DNA from: Agrypnia vestita
Taxonomy: Eukaryota > Arthropoda > Insecta > Trichoptera > Phryganeidae
Length of the DNA: 64,000 bases
Assembly: GCA_016648135.1 (NCBI GenBank)
Contig: JADDOH010002253.1
Span: 58,501-122,500, forward strand
Direction: 5' to 3'
Below the pieces are notes generated by a model. That model ran no database searches. It saw only the letters and a program-made list of their open reading frames with translations, and had not been told where the DNA came from. Of this stretch, positions 21,484 through 32,127 are shown one piece after another; position 1 is the first letter of the stretch, and each line of letters starts with the position of its first letter. A program made the translations under genes and the position numbers.

Positions 21484-22401
21484 TTGAGTGGAATCCCGCA
21501 GGGTTCAAACCTTGGACCAATCTTGTTCATCATTTTTATAAATGACATTGCTGACATTTTTGATGACGTACAATTTCTGATTTTTGCCGATGACTTGAAA
21601 ATATTTAGATCAGTGAAAAGTGTGTCCGATTCCCTGTTCAAATGGTGTACCAACAATCAACTTTATCTAAATATCTCCAAGTGTCAATCTATTAGTTTCA
21701 CAAAAAAAGCATCTTGTTAAATTCCCCTACAAAATTAATGATGTAAACCTTGTATTAGTTATGGAGATAAGTGATCTGGGAGTAATTTTTGTCACTAAAT
21801 TATCATTTATTCCCCACATTAACTTGATAACTAATAAAGGTCTCAAAATGTTGGGATTTGTTATAAGAACTGCACAAAACTTTACAGACCTGCGCACTTA
21901 TAAAGTCCTTTACACTTCTCTTGTCAGACCTCAGGTTGAATATAACTCGATCATTTGGTCGCCTCACTATGTTAATCATTCAACGGCAGTTGAACGAATC
22001 CAAAAAAATTCTTAAGATTTATTAATTACAAATTAAATATACGCTTGGAAGATATCAGTTATGAATATCTCTTTAGTTATTTACAACTATTAAACTTGTC
22101 TGTGAGACGTACCGTGACAGACCTAATATTTCTGTATAGGATCATAAATAGCATGATTGATTGCCCCCAGATTGTTAGTCTGATCGACTTATATGCCTCA
22201 TCGAGGTCATCAAGACACAGCGCATTATTCTATTATAGTGGAAATGTCAGAACTAATGCATTCGCAAACTCTGTAATCCCCAGATTACACTCAATAGGGA
22301 ATGAACATGCAGAGGCGGCTGACATTTTTGCTGATACTATAACTGTGTATAGGACAAAGCTGATACAATTCTTTACATTTCAACGAAATGGATATGGATA
22401 A
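21484..22401 (+). pseudogene. LINE reverse transcriptase, 3' part
   Basis: Translation gives SGIPQGSNLGPILFIIFINDI (template-grip motif), LIFADDLKIF with the FADD catalytic box, and an LNISKCQSISF thumb motif. After a frameshift/stop near 21720 it continues with SDLGVIF..LSFIPHI, LVRPQVEYNSIIWSP and VERIQKNS. A second break near 22014 leads to a C-terminal segment with RRTVTDLIFLYRIINS (about 22100). These are consecutive landmarks of a LINE RT tail, in three frames. The copy is inactive. Confidence 0.85.
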
Positions 22402-22984
22402 TAAAATTTTCTTTTTGTTCTTACTACTTAAACTTCTCTTTTAATTTACACAAATCTATAAGATGTTCTTGAAACTTTTTAACTGCAAACTATTTCTTCT
22501 TCTTCTTAATACTTACAATAATTTCTTTTTACTACTTAAACTTCTCTTTTTAATTTACACAAATCTATAAATCGTACTTGAATATTTTTGCAAATATTCT
22601 AGTACGATTTATAGATGCAATGTATTTCTTCTTCTTCTATTCTTACTATCTACAATCATTTTTTTATCACTACTTTAACTTCTTTCTAATTTCTAATTTC
22701 TAATTAGACTAACTAATTTCTTCTTCTTCTATTCTTACTACTTACAATAATTTTTTTCTCACTACTTTAACTTCTCTTTTTATTTTATCTGAATTTTTAT
22801 TTGAATCTTTATAACTGCAATTTACACTAATCTAAATTTTACACAAATCTATTATATGCACTTAAATCTTTAACAGCAATCTAAATTTACACAATTCTAT
22901 TATATGTACTTGTACCTTTTTACTGTATTATTATTTTATATGTCTTATGTTATTTGAAGAAAAATTATATTCTGTATATTTGTT
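22402..22984 (+). repeat. Imperfect tandem repeats in the LINE 3'UTR
   Basis: Blocks of roughly 110-120 bp share TTCTTCTTCTTCTATTCTTA, CTACTTACAATAATTT and TTTAACTTCTCTTTT words, and recur about four times with length variation. The strand is strongly T/C-rich. This explains the absence of frames here. Confidence 0.7.
22563..22616. repeat. Near-perfect 25-bp stem hairpin
   Basis: Left arm 22563-22587 begins ATCTATAAATCGTACT. The right arm 22592-22616 is its reverse complement apart from one T·T mismatch, and the loop is TTGC. It sits within the LINE 3'UTR repeat, duplicating one unit in inverted orientation. Pre-miRNA length is borderline; I treat it as a structural oddity. Confidence 0.75.
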
Positions 22985-23012
22985 GAATAAATAAATAAAT
23001 AAATAAATAAAA

Positions 23013-23954
23013 TTAACTTATTCTGATGCGATAGTATTAGTAAATCATTTCGCAGCTGGTGGTCGTGTTTAATTTTTTTTTGTATGAACAGGGCCCGCGC
23101 ACGCGGATGCGTAAAAAAAATGTGCCAATAAGCTGGCGGGGCGTGAGACGTCCAATATCACTCATTTTTATCGGGAATTGGAGGAATGCCCGATCTTCTG
23201 GAATCTCCTGTAAATGTCCCAAGACGTTCGGAACTTTTAATCTTAGCTGTGGATAACTTATCATTTGGCGCTTTCGGACAAGTATAACCTCAAATTACCA
23301 GGACCCACAAGTAATATTTAAATACTTCTATTTCTACAATGCAACGGGATAATAGCAATCTACGATGGATCGTCACGTTCACTTTAAACTTTAGTATAAA
23401 AATTTCAGTTCGATTGACTAAATTCTTTATTTTCTTTTAAAATAACCAAGCGGGGCCATCAAATATCATTATTGCCACCCCTATACTATTATATGTTGTA
23501 TAATAACTTAAAGTGCCATACAATTTTTCTTTTTTTTTCTTTGATGAACTGAATTAATTTTAAATTTATATTTTGTGCAATCTGGCCTAACCTAACTTTA
23601 ACCCTGCATTTTGTAAATCTGTGAGAGAAATTTGTCTGGTATTTAAATAAACCTATATAATTTTTGTCAACATACAGCATACCTACTATTTATTTTCACA
23701 ATATACCCTTATGTCCTATCTGGTCTCCACAAAGTAATATAATTCTTGTCTAAAATTGTAGCTACTTAATTATTTTTTTATTATCGAATAAACCTTTCTT
23801 ATGCATATATAACCTTCCGACTAGCCTGTGAATGGAGTTGCCTGTAAGTCCGAGGGGTATTCTTAATAAGTAGAATAGCTCGCCGGCAGAAAGATGCAAA
23901 ATTGTAATTGGCCTTGCAAGAAAATGAAATGTGGTGTATAAAAGCAGAGGACTA
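23013..23954. other. Noncoding stretch
   Basis: The 23059-23264 segment has overlapping short frames on both strands and a GC-richer patch (GGGCCCGCGCACGCGG). No domain or repeat boundary was identified. The remainder is AT-rich. Confidence 0.45.
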
Positions 23955-25020
23955 TTCGGTACTGTGATGGCAAAAGGTTATATCTGTCACAGACACTATT
24001 TTACAGTAGAGCAAAAAGAAAGTTCCAAAATCGTTTGGGCAGGGTATTATAAAAGATAATTACTAATTACAAGTATCTTATATCAAAAGAAACATAATTT
24101 ATATCTCAACACAATGGTTATTTTTGTTTTTTTTATTACATTGTATTTTTATTGTTATATAACATTCTAAGATATATTCTTTTGCCATTCTTCACATATA
24201 TTATCTTTTCCACAACTCTTCACATATATTATCATCACATATATTACCACTATCCCTTTGCCACAAAAATAGATCAAATAAAACCAAGTGAATTTTAAGA
24301 ATAGCGCGTTTTTATTGCACAAACGTAGTTATATAAAATATTATAAAACTATCTATAGATATTAAACATAAAAAATGATAATATCTATTTACAATAAAAT
24401 ATTAGTCAATCTTCATCAGAACTAAGAAGATCAGCATGAATATCGTTTATTCGGGAATTATAAGGGGGTTTTTAAGGGAGAGAGAAAACTTGGAAGGAAC
24501 AACTTTTAATAGATCCATCAAGTCCTCGTATTTTTGAACCGTAATTGGTAATTTACTCTTGTATTTGAGCATAAATGTGCTTGCAGTAACATTTATACGT
24601 ACAGACGTGTGACGAATAACATCCAACAGCCGAAACACTGGCTGTTTTATAGTCAGAGATAGACTTATTGTGGTTTTATTTGCTTCAACCAAAATATATC
24701 TGCTCTTGGCCAATTCAACGGCTTCTCCATTCATTTATGTTAAACGTCGCACATAAGGTGAATGGTTTTGGGAATACAAGGACTTGAAGGAAAAGATATC
24801 TTCTGTTTTTAATTCTGCTACCTTCACGGATTTGCCATTTGAGATTGGACCAATCTCGAGGGACGTATGTAGTGATATCTTCTTGAAACTCGGTGAATGT
24901 TTGAGTTACCTATCCTTTTGCCACATCAAATAATATACTACATATTTGGAACATTTTTTGGAAGAAACTTAAAATTGACAAAAAACTGCATCTATAACCA
25001 TTTGCCATCACAGTACCGAA
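23955..25020 (-). mobile_element. 1.07-kb TIR DNA transposon with an unassigned ORF
   Basis: The ends match as inverted repeats: TTCGGTACTGTGATGGCAAA at 23955 and its reverse complement at the right end (GCCATCACAGTACCGAA, ending 25020), with similarity continuing into GGTTATA. The inside holds a minus-strand protein remnant (24447-24866). Flanks are ACTA and TTAA, so no clear TSD is established and the superfamily is open. It abuts the Penelope-like element directly on the right. Confidence 0.7.
24447..24866 (-). pseudogene. Transposon-encoded protein fragment, family unknown
   Basis: The last ATG-initiated frame is 95 codons (24734-24447) and ends KNPLIIPE. Upstream the same frame is readable to about 24866 (PISNGKSVKVAELKTED, IFSFKSLYSQNHSPYVRR), separated only by one stop. 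The composition is protein-like. I see no DDE triad, zinc finger or other named domain. Its place between matched TIRs suggests a transposase or accessory protein of a small DNA transposon. Confidence 0.55.
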
Positions 25021-25100
25021 TTAAAGAGTAAGGTAATTATTACGGTCGTTAGACATATTTAAGTGTTGAATAAACCGAATAATTATACGAACCGAATTTT

Positions 25101-25159
25101 ATACGCTATTTCGCTGAAGTCTTATTCAGCTTCATCAGGATTTTCATCCAATTACAGCG
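25101..25159 (-). ncRNA. Hammerhead-like motif of Penelope-like element, copy 2
   Basis: The minus strand reads CTGATGA (25138-25132), A, GCTGAA/TTCAGC helix II, then GAAA (25112-25109). A candidate helix III pairs CGCTGT (25159-25154) with ATAGCG (25109-25104): six pairs, one G·U. Between the putative cleavage A and CTGATGA there are 14 nt, the same spacing as in the 1344-1390 copy, and the same single extra A precedes helix II. Helix I is weak. It lies just downstream of the GIY-YIG frame, where Penelope-like hammerheads are reported. Confidence 0.5.
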
Positions 25160-25209
25160 GAGGTATTGGCCGTACTGATTATTTCTTCCGAGGTCGTAAA
25201 TATAAGTAC

Positions 25210-25850
25210 TTGGTTATGGAATGTTCACTTCTTTTATGATAGAGATCGCCAGTGTGCAATATGTATTAATTACATCTTCGGGCTTTTTTGCGACGTCTCT
25301 TAAAGGTGGAATCAAAGTCGTGAGAACAGGGCGCGAAATTCTTGATAATTTATAAGTGTCATCTCTATTGAAATTAGGATGTTTGTATATTTCAATGGAC
25401 TCTCTCACTAACCTAGGTATATGGCGTGGTTCTGTTGATGAGATTTTTGTCGTGTCAAATTTGATAAATGACTGAGATTCTTTTTGCATGCATGTTCGCA
25501 GATCGCCGATTTTTTAAATTTAATTGCCCCAATATGTTTCTTCAAACGTTTAGTGATATTGCGTTTGGTTTGTCCTATGTAGAACTCTCCACAATCGCAT
25601 GGAATTCTGTAAACGCCTGGAGACTCAAAATGTGTGTTGTCCTTCACACTACCTAAGATACGTGAGATCGAACTGTGGGGGCTGAGAATTGTTTTTATGG
25701 TTAATTTCAGCAAATACGACTGATTTTGCCAGGAAGATCTCTGATGTAAGGTAAGTATGCTTTATTCCTTGGGATATCACATACATTGGATCTTTTTCGT
25801 GGGATCCTTACATGCGAAGAGTATCCATTAGGCACGAGTGCGTCTTGCAC
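25210..25850 (-). pseudogene. Penelope-like element with GIY-YIG endonuclease
   Basis: Reading leftward, NKAYLPYIRDLPGKISRI (about 25765-25715) is followed by a frameshift into LKLTIKTILSP and GSVKDNTHFESPGVYRIPC, the linker typical of Penelope-like RT-nuclease proteins. The GIY-YIG core follows: GVYRIPCDCGEFYIGQTKR with TKRLKKHI and KSAICEHACKK. A further shift near 25480 gives SQSFIKFDTTKISS and a C-terminal tail ending at 25214. The nuclease motifs (GVY, YIG, conserved Arg) are present, but frameshifts make the copy inactive. The RT upstream of about 25850 is not readable. Confidence 0.82.
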
Positions 25851-25930
25851 TATTTTTTTTCGAAACAATGTTTTCTCTGTCGCAAATTCTGTTCGCCAAT
25901 AATTATAAAGATAATTCCGTCTTCATAGCC

Positions 25931-27712
25931 ATATGTCTAATAATTTTATAATTACAAAATGTCATTTTGCACACTGGCGATACACTAGTTGCCTCAATGT
26001 ACACAGCTTCGCGAATTTAACAGCTTACAAATTTAATTCAACCGCAAGAACTTGGTCTACCGATGGTTCGGTCTAGAATTCGTGTAGACGTAGAATGAAT
26101 GAGTCGTATATTGTAAAAATGAAAAATGTAAAAATCGGTCTAGAATTCGTGTAGATGTAGAATGAATGAGTCGAATATTGTAAAAATGAACAAAATGATA
26201 TAATAGAATTATTAAAGAATTGGCCTCCGGCTAAAACGTCCAATCATCGAAAACGACTTTTCGAATAGCCAGTTTTGAATTGAAATGAGCCTAAATGTAT
26301 GAAATTATTCAAATGCAGGTACGATTTTCTATTACATAGCAACTGCAAATCGAATGCAAATAGCATACTACCATCTCCTCTATGATCGTAATTACTATAA
26401 ATCTTAACACGTGTAATGTAATCTTAGAATAAAACTTACATAAACGGTGCTAACGTCCTGAAAATAATTTATATTAAAGAAAAATATCTTCTATATTAAA
26501 ACTAGTGTTTCAAACCCATCCAAGGACAGGTACGAAAGACTTACAGTTCATAAATAAAATGCAGTACTTCGATCGAAAGTAACGACAATAATCTATAAAA
26601 TCTACTTACTCGCGACATATTTCTGTCATAACACATAAATATATTATTATATACGTAAGGTATAAAAACAAAGGTAGCAATATCCAAAAATTAAAAAATA
26701 TTTTGAATAACCGAGAATTACTTATTTAAAATGTACCTACTGAATTCTAGATTTTACTTATCTATCTCTTCTAAAAACATGTTTCCTATAAATTTATAGA
26801 CTATGTTATGCTCTCTATAAAATCTTGAATTCAGTACTTTATAAATTAATACTTTTCTATGACTGCATTAATTTTTTTTGGACATTGCTGCTTTTCTTTT
26901 ATACCATATTATAATGAATTTGCATAATATTTTTATTTTTAATCTCCATCAAAATTCTTCGAAGTAAATTGCATATTTTAAATGTTTATTATTTATGAAA
27001 ATTAATGAATATTTAAACTACAATTGTTACACACAAAATACCTTCCTGTACCGGCCTCTAGATTCGTCTACGTGTGTATGAATTTTATTGTTTTTACTTT
27101 TTTCCCTTTGGATACAATATTAACTGAGTTGGAATTTCTTCAATTTTTGATCAATTTAATGCGGTTTATTCTGTCTAAAGAACTTAGCAACGATATTTAC
27201 GGTATCATTTTTTCATAAATTTTATTGATCTGAGAAGAAAAAGTAGGGTTATCTAATTCATAAATTTTCTCCTTCCTTATCTCCCTGAAAAACATAGATT
27301 TTAACGGAGGGTGGTTTCAAGGTCTCCTGATCATGATTGAAGAAGACAAGGAAATTTTTAGATTGAGAAAAAGCTGCGCAATGAGACTCTCGCAGTATAT
27401 AATAATTCTGTCGTAATCTACATAAACTACAATGAAACCCACAATAATATCATAGAATATGTAATATTAGTTTAATTAGTACCGGGAATGTAGAGGGTTA
27501 AACAATTTAATAGGCAATGAATATAACAAATTTGTATTTTGTTTATGAATTCTTGATCTTCCACGGACATAAGGCTCACAAGTTGAATGGCGCAGATAAA
27601 AACATCATTAAGTTAAATCGAAAAAAATAGCCATTACAGTGACGTTATATATATGGGGAGATGTGCGGATTCGAGACCAAATCACTAGTGTGTAATAATT
27701 TGAATGTATTTT
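25931..27712. other. Noncoding stretch
   Basis: Besides the 67-bp duplication (26069-26190) I see only AT-rich DNA. A 64-codon frame at 27024-27218 has no domain. Words such as CTAGATTTTAC and TTCCTATAAATTTATAGA near 26760 resemble 13640-13690, hinting at another dispersed repeat pair. Confidence 0.45.
26069..26190. repeat. 67-bp tandem duplication
   Basis: CGGTCTAGAATTCGTGTAGA starts at 26069 and again at 26136. The two copies differ at only a few positions over about 55 bp, so the duplication is fairly recent. Confidence 0.85.
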
Positions 27713-27860
27713 TCTTGTGGTCAAAAAGTTAGGGCACTCGACTTTTAAACAAATATCTTTAGTTTAAATCATGTTAAAATGTCCCATTTAGGTTAATCAT
27801 ATTTTAGTAGCATGCGCGCTTTGGTTATGTTTGAAAATGGTAAGAATATTATTGCGGTTT
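27713..27860 (+). mobile_element. Decayed SINE copy
   Basis: CTTGTGGTCA..TTAGGGCACTCGAC resembles the SINE 5' box at 10352-10380, and TTTGGTTATGTTTGAAAATGG followed by TAAGAATATT matches its 3' body. The B box is not recognisable. Similarity is by eye. Confidence 0.4.
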
Positions 27861-27946
27861 TCTACTTCCCTTTATTTCACATTAACTTTTAATTATTGGT
27901 TCATTAATTTAGAAAAATTGAATATACAATAAGACATTAAATAACT

Positions 27947-27966
27947 AACCTAACCTAACCTAACCA
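27947..27966. repeat. Short (CCTAA)n telomere-like run
   Basis: Three to four CCTAA units in a row (TTAGG on the other strand), the usual insect telomere repeat. The run is too short to mean a telomere and sits at the edge of a dispersed repeat. Confidence 0.6.
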
Positions 27967-28200
27967 TCACGCCGTTTCCCCGCAGGGGTAGGCAGAGATG
28001 ATAGAACGCCATTTTCTTCTATCCTGGCACACCACTTTTGCTTTGGCTATATTCATACATCTTCTCATGCAAGCTATACAGTTGTTGAGGCTTTTACAGG
28101 GCCATCCTCCAACATTTGTAGTATTTGATCACACCAGGTCTTTCGCGGACGCCTTCTATTCCTGTTGCCTTCAACACTCGCCCCGTATATTTTCTTAACC
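27967..28200. repeat. Dispersed repeat beginning with CGTTTCCCCGCAGGGGTAGG
   Basis: The block ACGCCGTTTCCCCGCAGGGG, then CAGAG(A/G)TGATAGAACGCC, CTTTGGC..ATTCATACAT and TTCCTGTTGCCTTC recurs with divergence at 63010-63370. A 66-codon frame through it is a shadow. No termini were identified, so the class is unknown. Confidence 0.65.
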
Positions 28201-28812
28201 ATTAAGAGGCATAAGACATTATATAATTTAAAAATAAGGGAAATAGTTTACATTACGGAAATAATTAGAGTAAAATAATGTATAATTAGCATTATAAATA
28301 GTCAAATTAAAATAGGTATACCTGATTAGTCTATTGACAGAATATGTATTTGAATTTATATTAACTAAACGGTAGCGTTATCGGTACACCTAACTATTTT
28401 ATTTGTCTTCAAACTTTTTTTCACTTTTAATTATTTCGCTTATAAAATCGAGAATATATTATATTTACTGTTTAAAGCGGTATACTTTGAAATTATGAAA
28501 AATAGTAATTATTTAAAAATTGGATACATTGGGATTTTATGTTGGTCTGTGCTTTGCACCGGGTGATTCCATCACAGGGGAGCGAAAAAACGTTTCAGAC
28601 CTCAGCTGTGACGTTTTTAAAAATCTGGAGATTGACAGGCAGAATATACATAATAATTTGTACGAATAAGGTTAAAATAAAGTTGCTTATGGAATCAATG
28701 GAGATAATATAATAAGTGATGCGTAAAAAAATAAAAAGGAAGTTATTTTCAATGGGTATTCGCATGGCATGTTTGTTCAGCAATCTTTTTTCCTAATATG
28801 TTAAAATGATTA
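28201..28812. other. AT-rich noncoding stretch
   Basis: No repeats or frames of note. A small GC-richer patch lies at 28555-28610. Confidence 0.5.
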
Positions 28813-29261
28813 TCTATATAAATAAAAATGTAGATGTTCGTTTGTACAAAATCAATAATCTCTGAAAGTTCTTCACCAATTACTTTATATTTTTGGCACA
28901 ACGTTGCATTCGATTACGAGGATGTTTTTGTATGTCTAATTTGTTTTCATATACTTATTATTAATTTATATTAAAAAAATGTAAATTTTCGATTGCCCAA
29001 AATCATTAATCTTAGTTCTTTTTGACACAACGTTACATTAGAAATCGCACAAATTATTTAAAAAAACGACGCAGGTACCTACCATTTCAATATTGATAAA
29101 TATTTAGACACAACATTTTTCAAATTCAAATTTGTTGATAACATTCGGTCGTCTTTGCTGAAATAAAACGTTTGAACCGATGAGAAAGTGCAGCCGATCG
29201 TATCGCGATATCTGTACCTATAAAACTCAGTGTCTGTCTGTCTGTCTGTCTGTTCTCCTAT

Positions 29262-29890
29262 ACAAATCTACACCTTTTGCCGATTCGACTCAAATTTTGC
29301 ATACTTATGCTTTAGGACATTCCCCCTTCCCATATATCCCTTCCCCTCCCCCGGATGCAAATCTGTACCGTTCGGACTCAAAATTTGGAAACTTATTCTC
29401 CTAAACTTAGTCTCCTCCACTTTTACCCCTTCCCCTCCCCCTAATATATTTAATATTTACAATGCAAATCTGTACTGTTCGACCGATCAGATTCAAAATT
29501 TGGAAACTTATTCTTTAGAACTCGGCGAGTAACATGACGACATTTCCCTTCTCCACTTTTACCCCTTCCTTTCCCCCTGATATATTCCCAATTCAAATTT
29601 ACACTGTTCGACCGATCGGACTCAAAAATTGCAAAATTTTTCTTTAGGAACTGGCAGATAACGAAGGCTACTTTCACCCTCCCCTTTACCCCACCCCCTC
29701 CCCTGTTATATTTTCTTTACAAATCTACACCATATGACCGATATGACCCAGATTTTGCATACTTATTTTTCAAGACCCGGCGGGTAATAAAGACAACTTT
29801 TCCCCCCCTACCTTCTTACCCCACCCCCAAACCTGATATATTTTTGTACAAATCTACAATTTTTATCGATCTGATCCAAATTGCAGCCTA
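29262..29890 (+). repeat. Pyrimidine-rich minisatellite, about six units of 95-131 bp
   Basis: Units start with (A/G)CAAATCT(A/G)(C/T)ACC at about 29262, 29357, 29463, 29594, 29718 and 29846. Each then carries a CGACTCAAAATTTGG-like word, TTCTTTAGGACCCGGCGGGT and a C/T-rich tract ending GATATATT. Length and identity vary. It begins just after a (CTGT)n run at 29230. Frames through it are artefacts. Confidence 0.75.
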
Positions 29891-29999
29891 GATTAAAAGG
29901 ATTTATTAGAGACTGCGAAACAGTGAAACCTTTGTGTGTCTCCACAAACTTATGTTTAACTAAATCCTTAACCCGAGCAACGCCAAGTATGAACAGTTA

Positions 30000-30266
30000 T
30001 CAATAAATAAAAATGTAAATATTCATTTGTTCAAAATCTCAAATCTCAGAAAGTTCTTCACGGATAGACTTTGACACAAAATAATATATACCTACTACGT
30101 TTTTATGTACCAACTATTATACAGATGTCACATCTGTGACAGGTAAAAATATGCTTTATTTGAAAAGCAACAAAATTGAATACCCACAAGCATTGTAAAA
30201 TTAAACATAAACATTTTTTTCATTTAACAAGATCGAGCCACAGCAACGCGTGGCCGGGACAGCTAG
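30000..30266 (+). mobile_element. Short Helitron-like copy
   Basis: Starts A|TCAATAAATAAAAATGTAAA, related to the start at 28813 including the CAGAAAGTTCTTCAC word, and shares the same CAGCTAG|T end. At 267 bp it has the size of a Helitron-derived MITE. Confidence 0.6.
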
Positions 30267-30397
30267 TTTATTATTAAATTGAAACATCAATTTTGTAATC
30301 CCAATAATAATAATAATTTTATACTTATTTCTAAATTTTTATTTTTTGTTTTTTCAATTTTGTTTTAATATATATATTTTTTATATATAAATAAATA

Positions 30398-30580
30398 AAT
30401 AAATACTTATTCTTTAGGACACGACGGGTAACATAGACGAAATCCTTTCCTCCCCTTTTACCCCTCCCCGCGATACATTTTCTATACAAATCTACACCAT
30501 TTGACAGATCTTACCCAAATTTTTCTTATTCTCTAAGACCCGACATCTAAAAGTACGTCATTTTGACGGGTCACAGCTAG
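30398..30580 (+). mobile_element. Helitron-like 3' end with one minisatellite unit
   Basis: Follows an (AAAT)n tract (30385-30405). It contains one copy of the CCCGACGGGTAACATAG-type unit and ends GACGGGTCACAGCTAG|T. Related ends occur at 41167 and 52308. The left end is not defined. Confidence 0.55.
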
Positions 30581-30869
30581 TCATCTATGATATTACATAT
30601 ACGTTAGTAAAGGTTCTGTGTATTCTGTATACTAGCAAAGTCAACATGTTTTTTTCTTTATTTATTTTTATAAATATCGGTCATTTTTTGTCGGAAAAAC
30701 CCTAGTGGCAAGGTAACAAGACATGGGACACGGGACATTTTTAATAGAAAATAATGTTTTAAACATCGATCGTAGTAGGTAAGGCAAATAAATCTATCGA
30801 AAAAATGTTTTTTTGTCCAATAAACGTATTAATGATGATTAAAAACATGGAAAACGAGTCTTCCGCTTC

Positions 30870-31165
30870 TTCTTCTTCTTCTTCCTTAGCCTTTTCCTCT
30901 CCACTGCTGGATGTAGGCCTCTTCCATTTTCTTCCACTCATCTCTGTTTCTCCCCCTTCGCATCCAGATTTTTTCTGCTTGCTGGACAATGTCGTCAGAC
31001 CACCTTTTTGGGAGGTCTTCCGACACTTCTATTTTTCATCCAGGGCCTCCACTGTAGGATTCTGGGTGCCCATCTAGTATCCTCCTGTCGAGATATATGT
31101 CCAGCCCACTGCCATTTTAGTTTCGCAATACTGTCCATAATATCGGCAGCTTTTGTTCGGAGTCT
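30870..31165 (-). pseudogene. LINE RT C-terminal remnant (GRPPKRW type)
   Basis: The minus strand encodes IAKLKWQWAGHISRQEDTRW, a WRP block, RSVGRPPK and, after a one-base frameshift near 30998, RWSDDIVQQAEKIWMRR then RDEWKKMEEAYIQQW. This is the conserved "WAGH..R..D.RW / GRP..RW.DD / W..L.EAY.QQW" tail of a large insect LINE group. Only the 3' end is present, consistent with 5' truncation. Confidence 0.75.
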
Positions 31166-32127
31166 TCCGCTGCTGTAACGATAATGCTAAGCTTTGGGTA
31201 TATCGAAGAGTATTTAAAATGCCGTTCTACCACCGATAAAATTGTAGGTGCGCACAAAATTTATTTATGTATTTCTTTTATGCAATAAAGACGTATCTAA
31301 TGGTGTCGGTCTGTGAATGGTTTTGTTTTTGCGGCCGTGCCGTCTCGCACCGGTTTATACGACCCGTGCGGGGCAGCACGGTCTTGCATTGTAGCTAAAA
31401 AAATGACAACCTGGAGACGAATGAGAAGGAGCGATATGGGAGCTTTTGCTCATAAAACGTTCCTGAGTAAGCGCCGGGTACCATTCACAGGTGCACACAA
31501 AACCTAAGGATATACATACATGTTTATTCAATTATTCACACCTCGCTGAAAATCAATGTTGGTATACGAGTTACCACGGTTGAGTCGAGTGTCGCACGTG
31601 TCCCCCGAATAGTTCCACGGAATTACTCAGCCGGCCCGAGACTATTAACAGGTGCGAAGTCTTTTATATTCATACTTCTTCACATGGACGGGTACCTGGA
31701 AGTTGGGTTTTGTGTTCCTAAAACTGGTTGGTCGAGTAATATTAATTGAGATAATTGGCTCGGGTGGGCGGCGCGCGGCGCACGCAGCCGCCCCGGTGCC
31801 AGGGTCCAGGGCCCGCGGTCTCGGCTCGCCTCGCTGGCCGGATGTTCTGTGCCTTATCTGCAATCTTATTAGATCATGGCCACTCGGGATTCCGCACGCG
31901 CGACTTTGATCGGAATGTCATTAACCTCATTAAAGTCACTCAAATTAAATAGCAATGAGGTGCGATCTGATGTCGTGAAAATTGCAAAGCTTGTCACCCT
32001 TGAAATTTCTAGATCAACGCTATTATTTTCACGTCGCAATGTTATTTCCATCATGAGATATGAAACAATTAACCGTCAAAAATTGAGACGGTATTCCTGT
32101 GATCTGAAACAATACATATACGGCCCG
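31166..32127. other. Noncoding region with TIR-like pair and CpG-rich patch
   Basis: CTGTGAATGGT (31311) and ACCATTCACAG (ending 31490) form an 11-bp inverted pair, possibly a small MITE without a clear TSD. 31758-31850 is very GC- and CpG-rich (GGGCGGCGCGCGGCGCACG). 31880-32050 is repeat-poor, mixed-composition DNA that could be a host regulatory element. Frames of 65-107 codons here overlap on both strands and are not supported. Confidence 0.4.

Larger units (their letters stand above)
21330..23012 (+). mobile_element. 5'-truncated LINE with repeat-rich 3'UTR
   Basis: Contains the RT palm onward (21484-22401), a pyrimidine-rich tandemly repeated 3'UTR (22402-22980) and an (AAAT)n tail (22985-23012). 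The 5' half is missing, as usual for LINE insertions. The tail type and RT motifs suggest a Jockey/CR1-like element different from the one at 8.5 kb. Confidence 0.8.
28813..30266 (+). mobile_element. Composite Helitron-like element
   Basis: The left end reads A|TCTATATAAATAAAAATG and the right end CGGGACAGCTAG|T, matching the 5'-TC..CTAG-3' ends and A/T insertion site of Helitrons. There are no terminal inverted repeats or TSD, and no Rep/helicase frame, so it is non-autonomous. Inside lies a six-unit minisatellite (29262-29890). A second start-like sequence at 30000 shows that a shorter copy occupies its 3' part. Confidence 0.65.

Noticed and set aside
27947..27966. Telomere end
   Set aside because: Only three to four CCTAA units in the middle of ordinary dispersed DNA.
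29180..29677. 74-100-codon ORFs
   Set aside because: Run through the Helitron minisatellite; unit length variation would break any protein.
30759..31077. Glu-rich or Ser-rich ORFs on both strands
   Set aside because: Off-frame readings of a LINE RT tail and a (TTC)n tract.
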